The notes under the pieces are model-generated. The model was not told where the DNA came from. It ran no database searches and saw nothing but the letters and a program-made list of their open reading frames with translations. Of a DNA stretch of 64,000 nt, positions 1 through 8,604 are shown in pieces (position 1 is the first letter of the stretch; every line of letters starts with the position of its first letter). The translations under genes and the position numbers were made by a program. Source of the stretch: Hyphobacterium sp. SN044 (GTDB lineage: Bacteria > Pseudomonadota > Alphaproteobacteria > Caulobacterales > Maricaulaceae). The DNA lies in contig NZ_JAKKUV010000005.1 of NCBI RefSeq assembly GCF_021864465.1, positions 1 to 64,000 on the forward strand, given 5' to 3'.

Positions 1-86
1 CCCCCCCGCCCCCCCCCCCCCCCCCCCCCCCCCATGCCCCCCTCGTCCCTTCGGGACACTCCCCCCGTGAACGGGGGGAGAAAACG
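1..86. repeat. D-type GC-rich repeat with C homopolymer, cut by the window edge
   Basis: The window opens in a C-rich tract: 7 C, one G, then 25 C at 9-33. It is followed by two short inverted repeats, a GTCCC/GGGAC hairpin near 46-57 and a CTCCCCCCG/CGGGGGGAG hairpin near 60-80. The same order (C tract, short hairpin, CACTCCCCCCG hairpin, GAGAAA) recurs at 6150-6254, so this is a second copy of a dispersed repeat. A long C homopolymer at the extreme edge may also mark an assembly break. Confidence 0.7.
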
Positions 87-97
87 TTGGTATGGAC

Positions 98-547
98 CTA
101 ACCCCGCTTCAGCTTCTGGAACAGGCGCTCCAGCCCGTCGAGGAAGGCGGAGCGATCCTTCGGGCCGAAGGGCTTGTGGCCGCCGCCCTCCATCATGCCG
201 GACGAGCGCAGATCACTCATCAAATTCCGCGAGGCGAGGAGGGCGCCGATATTGTCGGCGTCGAAGGCGCGGCCCTTGGGGTCGATCGCCGCGCCGCCAG
301 CCTTGAGGCAGCGGTCGGCGAGCGGAATGTCGGCGGTGACGCAGATATCGCCCGGACCGATCCGCTCCGCGATCCAGTCGTCGGCGGCATCCGGCCCGCC
401 GGGCACGATGACCAGCTGCGCCCACTGGCTGTCCGGGCGGCGGAGCCCCCCGTCGCACACCAGCTTGATCTCGGTGCGGTGGCGCTCGGCCACACGGATC
501 GCCTCGTCCTTCACCGGACAGGCATCGGCATCGATGTAAAGCGTCAT
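98..547 (-). CDS. yaiI: YaiI/YqxD family protein (UPF0178, DUF188)
   Basis: A 149-residue cytoplasmic protein. The N-terminal [12 protein letters not shown] stretch (residues 4-15) is the family hallmark, with two aspartates (6 and 8) in a PIN-like acidic arrangement. A later [13 protein letters not shown] stretch carries the second acidic cluster. Length is normal for the family (about 150). DUF188 proteins are classed with PIN-domain nucleases, but no reaction is established. The gene stands alone between repeat DNA on both sides, so context gives no functional clue. Family assignment is firm; the biochemical role is unknown. Confidence 0.9.
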   Translation of the reverse strand: MTLYIDADACPVKDEAIRVAERHRTEIKLVCDGGLRRPDSQWAQLVIVPGGPDAADDWIAERIGPGDICVTADIPLADRCLKAGGAAIDPKGRAFDADNIGALLASRNLMSDLRSSGMMEGGGHKPFGPKDRSAFLDGLERLFQKLKRG

Positions 548-580
548 GGGCGGGGCTTTACGGCCTCAATCCACGACGCG

Positions 581-654
581 CCACCCCTCCCTCCCCTTGA
601 AGGGGAGGGACGCGAGCGGCGTCCGTCCGGACGACGGGAGCGGGGTGGGGTGAA
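581..654. repeat. B-type dispersed repeat, copy 1
   Basis: Begins with a CTCCCCTTGAAGGGGAG hairpin, continues with GACGCGAGCGGC, a variable hairpin and GACGGGAGCGGGGTGGGGTGA. The same layout is found at 5861-5929 and 50787-50853, and a variant at 7450-7541. It is followed within about 100 bp by an A-type repeat. Confidence 0.8.
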
Positions 655-674
655 ACTTCCTCTTTTTTTTCCGG

Positions 675-739
675 GGTTCCCGCGAAAGCGGGAACCTGAA
701 ACCGGGTACTTGCTTCAGGTCCCCATTTTCATGGGGACC
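675..739. repeat. C-type hairpin repeats
   Basis: Three hairpins stand in a row. GGTTCCCGC/GCGGGAACC (675-683 and 688-696) closes a GAAA loop, a short CTGAA/TTCAG hairpin follows, and GGTCCCCAT/ATGGGGACC (718-726 and 731-739) closes a TTTC loop. Related CCCCGC-GAAT/AAAA-GCGGGG hairpins occur at 47865-47884 and 47922-47943, so these are members of a small palindromic repeat family and not a gene-specific terminator. Confidence 0.7.
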
Positions 740-755
740 CCATCAACTTCACACA

Positions 756-845
756 TGACGTTTCCCGGACGGCGAAGCCGATCCGGGATCCATGTCCTAT
801 AGATTCTGGACCCCGGTCTTCGCTGCGCGAAACCGGGGAACGTCG
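756..845. repeat. A-type dispersed repeat, copy 1
   Basis: Starts with TGACGTTTCCCGGACGGCGA and passes through a CCGGAC/GATCCGGGATCC half. After a variable centre it ends with a CCCCGGTCTTCG/CGAAACCGGGG hairpin and ACGTCG. Close copies lie at 5946-6024, 7559-7650, 47802-47904 and 50868-50957. The ends are imperfect inverted repeats (TGACG / CGTCG), giving the unit an IS- or MITE-like look, but no coding capacity is seen. Confidence 0.8.
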
Positions 846-1024
846 AGAAATTCATCGGCGTCAGGTGGAAGCCTCGAAGGACGAGGGCGGGAAAACTTCA
901 CTGCGCCGCTTTAACCCGCCTCCGCCCCCATGCTATGCCGCACATGCGAAGGCGCTTGCCTTTCCGCGCCCGCGGCCGACATTGACGGCCAGACCCGATT
1001 TAACGCCCCGAGACGAGTGATTTG

Positions 1025-2026
1025 ATGGCCGAGTCCTTCCCGCTGGATACCCCCGATACCGTCGCCGACTGCCAGAAACTGTTCGGCTTCGACCCCGGTT
1101 TCGAGGTTCCGGCCTTTTCGAAGCGCGACGAACACTGCCCCGTGGTGGACGACGCCTATGTGTTCGATCCGGCAACGACGCGGGCCATCCTGGCAGGCTT
1201 TGCCTTCAACCGCCGGGTGATGATCCAGGGCTATCACGGCACCGGCAAGTCGACCCATGTCGAACAGGTCGCCGCGCGGCTCAACTGGCCGATGATCCGG
1301 GTTAATCTCGACAGCCATGTCAGCCGCATCGACATGGTCGGCAAGGACGCCATCGTCCTGAAAGACGGCAAGCAGATCACCGAATTCCAGGAAGGCATTC
1401 TGCCCTGGTGCCTGCAGCGCCCGGTCGCCCTCCTGTTCGATGAATACGATGCCGGCCGCCCGGACGTGATGTTCGTGATCCAGCGCGTGCTGGAGGCCTC
1501 CGGCTCGCTGACCCTGCTCGACCAGACCAAGGTGATCCGACCGAACCCCTTCTTCCGCCTGTTCGCAACGACGAACACGATCGGCCTGGGCGACACGACC
1601 GGCCTCTATCACGGCACGCAGCAGATCAATCAGGGCCAGATGGACCGCTGGTCGATGGTGGTGACGCTGAACTATCTGCCGGCCAAGACCGAGGAGGCCA
1701 TCGTCCAGTCGCGCCTGAAGCGCTTTGCCGCGACCGAGGAAGGCAAGAAGACGATCGCCGACATGGTGAAGGTGGCGGACCTCAGCCGCGACGCCTTCAT
1801 GAATGGCGACCTCTCCACCGTGATGAGCCCGCGCACCGTGCTGACCTGGGCGGAAAACACCGAGATTTTCGGCGATGTCGGCCTCGCCTTCCGCCTCACC
1901 TTCCTCAACAAGTGCGACGAGCTGGAACGCCCGACCGTGGCGGAATTCTATCAGCGCGTCTTCGGCGAGGAGCTTCCCGAAGCCCCGGTGAAGGCCGCCA
2001 ATCCGAAACCCGCCAGCGCGGCGTAA
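1025..2026 (+). CDS. cobS: Aerobic cobaltochelatase subunit CobS
   Basis: A 333-residue AAA+ ATPase. Walker A is GYHGTGKST at residues 69-77 and Walker B is [10 protein letters not shown] at 135-144. In known systems CobS and CobT form a chaperone-like ring that drives CobN to insert cobalt into hydrogenobyrinic acid a,c-diamide during aerobic B12 synthesis, in the cytoplasm. ATG at 1025 is preferred over an in-frame TTG one codon upstream. No cobN or other B12 synthesis gene is in the window, so whether the pathway is complete here is unknown. The usual direct junction with cobT is broken by an unrelated gene (2032-2961). Confidence 0.95.
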   Translation: MAESFPLDTPDTVADCQKLFGFDPGFEVPAFSKRDEHCPVVDDAYVFDPATTRAILAGFAFNRRVMIQGYHGTGKSTHVEQVAARLNWPMIRVNLDSHVSRIDMVGKDAIVLKDGKQITEFQEGILPWCLQRPVALLFDEYDAGRPDVMFVIQRVLEASGSLTLLDQTKVIRPNPFFRLFATTNTIGLGDTTGLYHGTQQINQGQMDRWSMVVTLNYLPAKTEEAIVQSRLKRFAATEEGKKTIADMVKVADLSRDAFMNGDLSTVMSPRTVLTWAENTEIFGDVGLAFRLTFLNKCDELERPTVAEFYQRVFGEELPEAPVKAANPKPASAA

Positions 2027-2031
2027 GGGCG

Positions 2032-2961
2032 ATGAAAGCGGCTCCCCTCCTTCTCGGTCTGGCCGCCGCCGCGGCCGTGACCGCGGAGGCGGAGGGGTGC
2101 CGGTATCCGAGGCCAACCTACCTGCCGGGAAATTCACTGGCAGAATACATTCGGCAGCCCGGCTCGGTCGCGCTGGCCCGCGTTGCGCGGGTTGAGCCTT
2201 TGCCGGTCGAGGAACGCCAGTACGGCATACCGACGCGAACCTATCGATATACGTTTGAAATGGTCGAAAGCCTCTCAGGACCGACGATATCAAGCTTCAC
2301 CTTCGATGCGTCCCGCCCCATCGCGGATATCTCCGCTTACGCATGCGGTGCGCAGTACGACGATCCGGCTCAACGGCAAGTCTCGGATCGCGTTTGTCTG
2401 TCCGAACAGGGACATGAAGGTTGGGAGGCGCTGAACTTTAGAACAAGCATGCCTTCGACCGGCGGTATCGGCGGGTTTTCCGAGTTGCCCGAAGGCGATG
2501 AACGGATGGTCCTGATCAGATGCGGAGGCGAGATTCTCAGTTTTGCTGAAGGGGAAGCGCATCTTGTTTTCCTCGATGAGGACGGCTCGGTCCGCCCTGT
2601 GAACGAATTGAATTTCCGTCTGATCCGGTCCGAGGACGACGATTGGCTGGAGACCGTTCGATATTTTCTGGCCAATCCCGACGAAGAACGCCTTCCACCA
2701 CGCCGAGCCGAAGACGTGGCCGCGTTGCTGTACCCGACAGTCGCCGGGGACTGTTCCGATACAAATAGATTCGGCTGCGCTCCCGGACAGGACGCGCGCT
2801 GGTTCCGATTCGACGGACGCCCGGATTCTCTGGTGGAACCATTTGCCGTCATCGTGTCTGACGACATGGTCGATCTGAGCGGCATCCCGACCCAGTTTGA
2901 AATCGAGCCGGAACAGGTGCCGCTCGACGACTTCAACGCCTGGATCGCCGCCCATGACTGA
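2032..2961 (+). CDS. Secreted protein of unknown function lodged between cobS and cobT
   Basis: A 309-residue protein beginning [23 protein letters not shown], a signal peptide with probable cleavage near residue 20. The start lies 6 nt after the cobS stop, and the 3' end overlaps the cobT start by 8 nt, so the three genes look co-transcribed. The mature part holds scattered cysteines (for example near [37 protein letters not shown]), suggesting an exported disulfide-containing fold. I do not recognise the family. The gene is visibly AT-richer, with more mixed codon use, than cobS or cobT, which fits later acquisition. Cobaltochelatase acts in the cytoplasm, so a functional link to the flanking genes is doubtful. 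Confidence 0.75.
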   Translation: MKAAPLLLGLAAAAAVTAEAEGCRYPRPTYLPGNSLAEYIRQPGSVALARVARVEPLPVEERQYGIPTRTYRYTFEMVESLSGPTISSFTFDASRPIADISAYACGAQYDDPAQRQVSDRVCLSEQGHEGWEALNFRTSMPSTGGIGGFSELPEGDERMVLIRCGGEILSFAEGEAHLVFLDEDGSVRPVNELNFRLIRSEDDDWLETVRYFLANPDEERLPPRRAEDVAALLYPTVAGDCSDTNRFGCAPGQDARWFRFDGRPDSLVEPFAVIVSDDMVDLSGIPTQFEIEPEQVPLDDFNAWIAAHD

Positions 2962-4864
2962 CACGCCGCAGCAGGAAGCCTTCAAGCGCGCGACCGCGAT
3001 CGCCACGCGGGCGATTGCGCGCGACCGCGAGCTGGAGGTGAAGTTCGGCGGCGAGGTGGCGTCCGTGGCCAAGGGCAAGCTGGTCCTGCCGAGCCCGCCC
3101 GCCGGCATGACGGCGAAGGAGTTACAGGCCGCCCGGGGCCGCGCTGACGCGCTGGCGCTGCGTATCCTGCACCATTCCGACGAGAGCCATGCCAGCGCCC
3201 TGCCCCCCGGGGCGCAGGCCCGCGCCATCCATGACGCCGCCGAGCAGGCGCGCGTGGAAGGCCTCGGCGCGAAGGCGATGCGCGGGGTTGCCGCCAATCT
3301 CGATGCGGCGCTGAGCGCACGCGCCGAGCAGAAGGGCTGGAACCGCGCCGAAGACCGCCAGCAGGCGCCACTGGCCGAGGCGCTGGGCGTGATGATCCGC
3401 GAGCGGATTTCCGGCCGCCCGGCCCCCGAGGCGGTCAAAGGCCTGATGGAGGTCTGGCGCGACGAGATCGAGAACAAGGCCGGCAAGGCGCTCGATGCCC
3501 TCGCCGAGCGGTCCGAGGATCAGGGCGCATTCGCCAAGAAGCTGCGCCAGGTGATCAAGGATCTCGACCTCGCCGACGAACTCGGCGGCGACCCGGAAGA
3601 CAGCGAGGACGAGACCGAGGACGACAGCGGCGTCGACCGCGAGGAACGCACCGGCGAGGATGACGGATCGGAGCCTGATGGCGGCGACGATACCGATCCG
3701 TCAGACGCCGAAGGCTCAAGCGCGGACGAGGACGAGATCGACTTCCAGTCGGACGAGAAGCAGGGCGAGGTGCAGGCGACCGACGACAGCGGCGACAGCC
3801 AGCGCGCCATGCGCCCGCAATTCGTCCGCCCCGACGAGACGCCGGCGGCGGCCTACCGCGTCTACACCACCGAGTTCGACGAGATCATCGAGGCCGGCGA
3901 GCTGTGCGACGAAGAGGAGCTGGTGCGCCTCCGCCGCTATCTCGACCAGGCGCTGAAAGGCGTCGAAGGCGTCGTCGGCCGGCTCGCCAACCGGCTGCAG
4001 CGCCGCCTGATGGCGCAGCAGACGCGCAGCTGGAGCTTCGATCTCGAGGAGGGCGTGCTCGACACCGCCCGCCTGACCCGCGTCGTCACCGACCCCACCG
4101 TGCCGCTCTCCTTCAAGATGGAGAAGGAGACCGAGTTCCGCGACACGGTCGTGACCCTCTTGATCGACAATTCCGGCTCGATGCGCGGGCGGCCGATCCT
4201 CGTCGCTGCCGCCTGCGCCGACATTCTCGCCCGCACGCTGGAACGCTGCGGCGTGAAGACCGAGATTCTCGGCTTCACCACGCGCGCCTGGAAGGGCGGA
4301 CGGGCGAAGGAGAAGTGGCTGGCCGAGGGCAAGCCGCCGCATCCGGGCCGCCTGAATGACCTTCGCCACATCATCTACAAGGCGGCGGACACGCCTTGGC
4401 GGCGCGCGCACGACAAGCTGGGCCTGATGATGCGCGAGGGCCTCTTGAAGGAGAATATCGACGGCGAGGCGCTGCAATGGGCGTGGCGGCGGCTGTCGGT
4501 GCGCCCCGAACAGCGCCGGATCCTGATGGTCATCTCCGACGGCGCGCCGGTCGATGACGGGACGCAGTCGGCCAATGCGGGCAGCTATCTCGAACGGCAC
4601 CTGCGCGAAGTGATCGCGACGATCGAGAAGCGCAGCGAGGTCGAGCTTCTCGCGATTGGTATCGGCCACGATGTCACAAGATATTATCGCCGGGCTGTTA
4701 CGATCACCGATGTCGAGCAACTGGGCGGTGCGATCACCGAACAGCTGGCCGCCCTGTTCGACCCCGACAGCCACGACCGCCGCCGGCCGTGGTCGCAGCA
4801 GAAGACCGATCCGTTGAGCGCCATAAGGCGGCTCGACCTTGCCGGAGTGGGACCCCGCCGATGA
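2954..4864 (+). CDS. cobT: Aerobic cobaltochelatase subunit CobT
   Basis: A 636-residue protein with the standard CobT layout. It has an N-terminal helical region, a long Asp/Glu/Ser-rich linker (about residues 213-280), and a C-terminal von Willebrand factor A domain with a DNSGSM MIDAS motif starting at Asp405 and a later [11 protein letters not shown] loop. CobT pairs with the CobS ATPase to activate CobN for cobalt insertion. I start it at ATG 2954 ([14 protein letters not shown]), which overlaps the preceding stop by 8 nt; a longer in-frame extension lacks CobT character. The stop overlaps the next start (ATGA at 4861), indicating translational coupling. Confidence 0.95.
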   Translation: MTDTPQQEAFKRATAIATRAIARDRELEVKFGGEVASVAKGKLVLPSPPAGMTAKELQAARGRADALALRILHHSDESHASALPPGAQARAIHDAAEQARVEGLGAKAMRGVAANLDAALSARAEQKGWNRAEDRQQAPLAEALGVMIRERISGRPAPEAVKGLMEVWRDEIENKAGKALDALAERSEDQGAFAKKLRQVIKDLDLADELGGDPEDSEDETEDDSGVDREERTGEDDGSEPDGGDDTDPSDAEGSSADEDEIDFQSDEKQGEVQATDDSGDSQRAMRPQFVRPDETPAAAYRVYTTEFDEIIEAGELCDEEELVRLRRYLDQALKGVEGVVGRLANRLQRRLMAQQTRSWSFDLEEGVLDTARLTRVVTDPTVPLSFKMEKETEFRDTVVTLLIDNSGSMRGRPILVAAACADILARTLERCGVKTEILGFTTRAWKGGRAKEKWLAEGKPPHPGRLNDLRHIIYKAADTPWRRAHDKLGLMMREGLLKENIDGEALQWAWRRLSVRPEQRRILMVISDGAPVDDGTQSANAGSYLERHLREVIATIEKRSEVELLAIGIGHDVTRYYRRAVTITDVEQLGGAITEQLAALFDPDSHDRRRPWSQQKTDPLSAIRRLDLAGVGPRR

Positions 4865-5853
4865 AACGCTTCGCCCTTGCCGCCGCCTTCGTCCTGACCG
4901 CCTGCGGCGCGGGGGATGGCGGCCCGGCGGAGGTCACCGTCACGGCGGAGTATGTCGCGCTCTATCCGGAAGAGGCGCAGCGGCTCGATCTCGGATCACT
5001 CGACTATCGCGGCGGTCTGGTCCTGTCCTCCGATGACGACCGTTTCGGCGGCTTCTCCGCCATCGAGGTCAGCGAAGACGGCACGCGTCTGCTTGCCATT
5101 TCCGACAGCGGCTACTGGATGACCGCGTCGCTCGCTTATGAGGCCGGCGGCCTGAGCGGCCTCACGGACGTTCGCATGGCCGACATGCTGGGTATGGCGG
5201 GAGAAGTGCTGGAAGGCGATCACGAGGACGCCGAAGGCCTCGCCGATCTGGGTGAGGGCCACTACGCCGTCAGCTTCGAGCGCGATCACCGCGTGCTCGC
5301 CTATGACATCGGCGCGGACTGGGCCGGCATCGAGAATGCCCTGCCCTCGCCCCTGCCCGGCCCGCCGGGGATCGAGCGCCTCAGGAACAATGCCGGGATC
5401 GAGGGCATGGCGCCGGGCCCGAACGGGTCGATCTGGATGGCGGTGGAGGACCCGATCATCGACGGACGGCCGCACACGGTCTGGCAGATCCACACCGGCG
5501 GCGGAATCGACCTGTCCTACAATCTCGCAGCCGAGCGCGGCTTCGGCCTGACGGCCATCGCGGTGCAGGAAGACGGCACGCTGATCATCGTGGAGCGCTT
5601 CTATTCGCAGGCGATCGGCAACCGGATCCGCGTCGTGCGGGTGACGCCGCAGGCGATCGAGAACGCCCGCGCGGCCGGCTCGGTGATCCAGCCCGACCTC
5701 CTCGCGGAATTCACGCCGGACATCACGGTCGACAATATCGAGGGCGCGGCGCTCGCCACGGTCGACGGCGAACGCCGCCTCTTCCTCATCTCCGACGACA
5801 ATTACAACCCGTCCCAGCGCACGCTTCTCTTGAGCTTCGCGATTCCGGGATAG
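4861..5853 (+). CDS. Esterase-like activity of phytase family lipoprotein
   Basis: A 330-residue predicted lipoprotein: [15 protein letters not shown] gives a lipobox with Cys15. The rest reads as a beta-propeller of the phytase-like family (PF13449), with [24 protein letters not shown] near the start, [24 protein letters not shown] in the middle and [24 protein letters not shown] near the end. Substrate is unknown; members are usually exported. It overlaps cobT by 4 nt. A phytase-like gene directly after cobT, with rpmB nearby, is an arrangement I know from other alphaproteobacteria; here the M14 peptidase and the J-domain/BolA/amidohydrolase block lie between. Confidence 0.88.
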   Translation: MKRFALAAAFVLTACGAGDGGPAEVTVTAEYVALYPEEAQRLDLGSLDYRGGLVLSSDDDRFGGFSAIEVSEDGTRLLAISDSGYWMTASLAYEAGGLSGLTDVRMADMLGMAGEVLEGDHEDAEGLADLGEGHYAVSFERDHRVLAYDIGADWAGIENALPSPLPGPPGIERLRNNAGIEGMAPGPNGSIWMAVEDPIIDGRPHTVWQIHTGGGIDLSYNLAAERGFGLTAIAVQEDGTLIIVERFYSQAIGNRIRVVRVTPQAIENARAAGSVIQPDLLAEFTPDITVDNIEGAALATVDGERRLFLISDDNYNPSQRTLLLSFAIPG

Positions 5854-5860
5854 CGTTCCT

Positions 5861-5929
5861 TTCCCCTCCCCTTGAAGGGGAGGGACGCGAGCGGCTTGCT
5901 AACAGCAAGACGGGAGCGGGGTGGGGTGA
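5861..5929. repeat. B-type dispersed repeat, copy 2
   Basis: Carries the same CTCCCCTTGAAGGGGAG hairpin, GACGCGAGCGGC, a variable TTGCTAACAGCAA hairpin and GACGGGAGCGGGGTGGGGTGA as copy 1. It begins 8 nt after the phytase-like stop codon and is followed 16 nt later by A copy 2. Confidence 0.85.
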
Positions 5930-5945
5930 CATTCAGCCGACTGAT

Positions 5946-6024
5946 TGACGTTTCCCGGACGACGAAGTCGGTCCGGGATCCAGGTTAGGCCCCGGTCTTC
6001 GCTTCGCGAAACCGGGGAGCGTCG
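5946..6024. repeat. A-type dispersed repeat, copy 2
   Basis: TGACGTTTCCCGGACGACGA, then GTCCGGGATCC, a short centre, and the GGCCCCGGTCTTCG/CGCGAAACCGGGG hairpin ending in GCGTCGG. It has the same orientation relative to the preceding B copy as at 756 and 50868. Confidence 0.85.
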
Positions 6025-6088
6025 GATATATCGAGCCGCGTTTGAGACGCCGCTTCGCGTCCTCCTCAGGCCAGGCTCGATCTCAATG

Positions 6089-6254
6089 TTTTCCTCCCCC
6101 GTTCACGGGGGAGGTGTCGGCGGAGCCGACGGAGGGGGGATTTTCTCGGCCCCCCCCCGCCCCCCCCCCCCCCCCCCCCCCCCCCTTTTCTCCCCCCCCC
6201 TCGCCCCCGGAACAAGTCCGGGGGCACTCCCCCCGCAAGCGGGGGGAGAAACTG
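6089..6254. repeat. D-type repeat with a 26-nt C homopolymer
   Basis: Contains a CTCCCCCGTTCACGGGGGAG hairpin, then GTGTCGGCGGAGCCGAC, a purine stretch and an uninterrupted run of 26 C at 6160-6185 (with 8-9 more C on either side of single interruptions). After that come the CCCCCGGAACAAGTCCGGGGG hairpin and a CTCCCCCCGCAAGCGGGGGGAG hairpin. With the B and A copies before it, the 474-bp gap 5854-6327 is almost wholly repeat DNA with no gene. The exact C count may be unreliable. Confidence 0.8.
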
Positions 6255-6327
6255 TTCGTGGCAGATCGGCGTTTGAAGGATTGGAAGGCTTGGGCTACCC
6301 CTCACCCAAACCCATCCGGAGCGACCC

Positions 6328-7449
6328 ATGTCCCTTCACATCACCGCCGCCTTCGACAGCGGAAACATCAATGTCGTCGATGCGTCCGATCCCTCCGACA
6401 TAAGGCTGGAGATCCGCAAGGATGCCGGGTCGGAGCATTATCAGTGGTTCTTCTTCCGGGTTTCCGGCGCAAACGGTGTGCCGCTGACGCTGCGCATCAC
6501 GAATGCCGGCGGGGCGAGCTATCCCGAGGGCTGGACCGACTATCACGCGGCCGCCTCAACCGACCGGGATTACTGGTTCCGCGTGCCGACGACCTATGAG
6601 AACGGCGAACTCGTGATCCGCGACACGCCGGCCGCCGACGCGGTCTGGTACGCCTATTTCGCGCCCTATCCGGTCGAGCGGCACAACAACCTCATCGCCG
6701 ACATTCAGAACGCCCCGGGCGTGACGCTGAAAGTCCTCGGCCAGACGCTCGAAGGCCAGACGATGGACTGCCTCGTCATCGGGCACGGGCCGAAGACCAT
6801 TTGGGTCACCGCCCGCCAGCACCCCGGCGAGACGATGGCCGAGTGGTGGATGGAAGGCTTCCTGGAACGCCTCGTCGATCCGGCCGACCCGGTGGCGCGC
6901 AAGCTGCTGCGCGACGCGCGTTTCCACATAGTGCCGAACATGAATCCGGACGGGTCGTGCCGCGGGCACCTGCGCACCAACGCCAAGGGCGTCAATCTGA
7001 ACCGGGAATGGGGCAAGGCCTCGCCCGAGAACTCGCCCGAGGTTCATTGCGTCCTCAAGGAGATGGAGGAGACGGGCTGCGATCTCTTCCTCGACGTCCA
7101 CGGGGATGAAGGCCTGCCCTACAATTTCATCGCCGGGGCGGAAGGCGTGCCGGGCTGGGAGACGGCCGACCAGGACAGGCTCGACGCCTATCGCGGCATC
7201 CTCGCGCGGCTCTCGCCCGACTTCCAGACCGAGCACGGCTATGCGCCGGACCGGCCGGGCGGCGCGGAGATGACGATCGCCACGCACTACATCTATTCGC
7301 GCTTCCGCTGTCTCTCGATGACGCTGGAAATGCCGTTCAAGGATGCGGCGAACCATCCCGAGCCCGACCAGGCCTGGTCGCCGGAGCGCTGCAAGCGGCT
7401 CGGCGCGGCCAATCTCGACGCGATGCTGGAGATGCTCGGGCGGCTTTAG
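6328..7449 (+). CDS. M14-type cytosolic zinc carboxypeptidase (CCP-like)
   Basis: A 373-residue protein without a signal peptide. Residues 1-120 form the beta-rich N-terminal domain typical of cytosolic carboxypeptidases. The peptidase domain carries the zinc ligands His165 and Glu168 (RQHPGETMAE) and His258 (DVHGDE), the substrate-binding NLNREW motif (223-228) and the catalytic glutamate Glu334 in SMTLEMPF. Eukaryotic CCPs remove C-terminal glutamates; the bacterial substrates are not established. A GGAG sequence 7-10 nt upstream supports ATG 6328. It is a single gene between repeat clusters. Confidence 0.92.
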   Translation: MSLHITAAFDSGNINVVDASDPSDIRLEIRKDAGSEHYQWFFFRVSGANGVPLTLRITNAGGASYPEGWTDYHAAASTDRDYWFRVPTTYENGELVIRDTPAADAVWYAYFAPYPVERHNNLIADIQNAPGVTLKVLGQTLEGQTMDCLVIGHGPKTIWVTARQHPGETMAEWWMEGFLERLVDPADPVARKLLRDARFHIVPNMNPDGSCRGHLRTNAKGVNLNREWGKASPENSPEVHCVLKEMEETGCDLFLDVHGDEGLPYNFIAGAEGVPGWETADQDRLDAYRGILARLSPDFQTEHGYAPDRPGGAEMTIATHYIYSRFRCLSMTLEMPFKDAANHPEPDQAWSPERCKRLGAANLDAMLEMLGRL

Positions 7450-7541
7450 GTCACCCCACCCCAACCCTCCCCTGAGAGGGGAGGGAGAGAAACGCCGCAC
7501 TTATTCCCTCCCCTTGAGGGGAGGGTCAGGGTGGGGTGAAG
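7450..7541. repeat. B-type dispersed repeat, copy 3 (variant)
   Basis: It is bounded by TCACCCCACCC and GGGTGGGGTGA in inverted orientation. Inside are two hairpins, CCCTCCCCTGAGAGGGGAGGG and CCCTCCCCTTGAGGGGAGGG. It abuts the peptidase stop codon, so it may also end that transcript. It is followed 17 nt later by A copy 3. Confidence 0.75.
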
Positions 7542-7558
7542 CATAAGAGCAAGAAATC

Positions 7559-7650
7559 GACGCCTCCCGGACGCGCGAAGCGCGATCCGGGATCCAGATT
7601 TCAGCATCATTTGGGCCCCGGTCTTCGCTTCGCGAAACCGGGGAAGGTCA
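7559..7650. repeat. A-type dispersed repeat, copy 3
   Basis: GACGCCTCCCGGACGCGCGA, GATCCGGGATCCAG, a variable centre, then GGGCCCCGGTCTTCG/CGCGAAACCGGGG. It lies between two convergent genes (the M14 peptidase and the J-domain protein). Confidence 0.8.
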
Positions 7651-7657
7651 ATTCTTG

Positions 7658-8278
7658 CTAGGCCATGCCCGCCGATTTGAGGATCTGGTAGGCGTGGATG
7701 ACGCGGCCGAGCTGTTCCTCGCTTGAGCGGTCGCCGCCATTGGCATCGGGGTGATAGCGCTTCACCAGCTCGGCATAGCGCTTCTTCACCTCGCCCTTGG
7801 TCTCGTCGCCGGTGAGGTTCATCGTCTCCAGCGCCATTTCCTGCAGCCGGCCGAAGCGGCGGCGCGGCGCCTCGTCATTGCGGCGGTCATTGGCCGGCTT
7901 GTGCCCGAACAGGCCGAGCATGTCGTCGAACCCCTTGGAGAAATCCGCCGAGGCGCGCGCCGACTTGGCGTGTGCGCCGGTATTGCCGCGGAAATTCCAG
8001 GTCGGCCGGTGGCCGTAATGGGCGGACTGGTTGAAGGCCTTCATCTCGCCTTCGCTCATGCCGGCGAAGAAATTCCAGCTCTTGTTGTATTGCCCGGCAT
8101 GGTGCTGGCAGAACCAGTGATAGTCGTCGAGACGGTCCGGCCCCTTCGGCGCGCGGGAATCGCCCTTCGACAGGCAGCCGGGCCATTCGCAGACGCGATC
8201 TTCCGGTTCCGGCTTGTCCTTGGGCGGCTTGATCCGGATGTCGCGAAAGCGCGGGCGGTATTTGTACGTGCCGTGCAT
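7658..8278 (-). CDS. J-domain (DnaJ-like) protein with N-terminal Cys/His cluster
   Basis: A 206-residue protein. The C-terminal part (about 143-206) is a J domain with the HPD triad at 176-178 (KRYHPDAN), which in DnaJ proteins stimulates the ATPase of a partner Hsp70. The N-terminal half holds C30-x4-C35 and FCQHH at 56-60, which could bind zinc. Unlike classical DnaJ, the J domain is at the C-terminus and there is no Gly/Phe region. It diverges from the bolA-like gene, with 53 bp between the starts. This J-domain/BolA/cobS/cobT grouping is familiar in alphaproteobacteria and supports the assignment. The client is unknown. Confidence 0.92.
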   Translation of the reverse strand: MHGTYKYRPRFRDIRIKPPKDKPEPEDRVCEWPGCLSKGDSRAPKGPDRLDDYHWFCQHHAGQYNKSWNFFAGMSEGEMKAFNQSAHYGHRPTWNFRGNTGAHAKSARASADFSKGFDDMLGLFGHKPANDRRNDEAPRRRFGRLQEMALETMNLTGDETKGEVKKRYAELVKRYHPDANGGDRSSEEQLGRVIHAYQILKSAGMA

Positions 8279-8331
8279 GGTTCTAAGTATGGGGCTCAGC
8301 GGTTAAAGCGGCAATAAACAGGGGTGTGATC

Positions 8332-8604
8332 ATGGGTGACCTTCGCGGCAGGATTGCTGCAAAGCTCACGGAAGCTTTCGCGCCGTCGCGGCTCGACGTG
8401 ACCGATGAGTCCGCCTCGCACGCCGGGCATGCCGGCGCGCCTGTGGGCGGGGAAAGCCATTTCCACGTCCTGATCGTCGCCGAGGCCTTCACCGGGAAAT
8501 CCCGGCTTGACCGGCAACGCGCGGTCAATGCCGCCCTTGCCGAGGAACTGGCCGGGCCGGTCCACGCCCTCCGGATGACGGTGCGCTCACCCCAGGAAGG
8601 TTAG
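8332..8604 (+). CDS. BolA family protein
   Basis: A 90-residue protein with the BolA fold signature: HAGH near residues 30-33, then GGESHFHVLIVAEAFTGKSRLDRQRAVNAAL. BolA proteins bind monothiol glutaredoxins through a bridging [2Fe-2S] cluster and affect iron homeostasis or stress morphology. The invariant His in FHVLIV fits the cluster ligand. ATG 8332 is chosen because GGGG lies 7 nt upstream; an in-frame GTG at 8326 sits too close to it. The stop overlaps the stop of the convergent amidohydrolase by 3 nt. It diverges from the J-domain gene and may share its promoter region. Confidence 0.93.
   Translation: MGDLRGRIAAKLTEAFAPSRLDVTDESASHAGHAGAPVGGESHFHVLIVAEAFTGKSRLDRQRAVNAALAEELAGPVHALRMTVRSPQEG

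Noticed and set aside
675-739. Intrinsic terminators downstream of the yaiI-like gene or upstream of cobS
   Set aside because: The hairpins belong to a dispersed palindromic family, the neighbouring genes point away from them, and no suitable T tract follows.
548-1024. Possible cobalamin riboswitch upstream of cobS
   Set aside because: The interval is filled with A, B and C hairpin repeats that recur next to unrelated genes; no B12-box-like sequence could be recognised.
5861-7650. CRISPR array suggested by repeated hairpins
   Set aside because: Repeat units are of different families, separated by genes, and lack regular short spacers; no cas genes are present.
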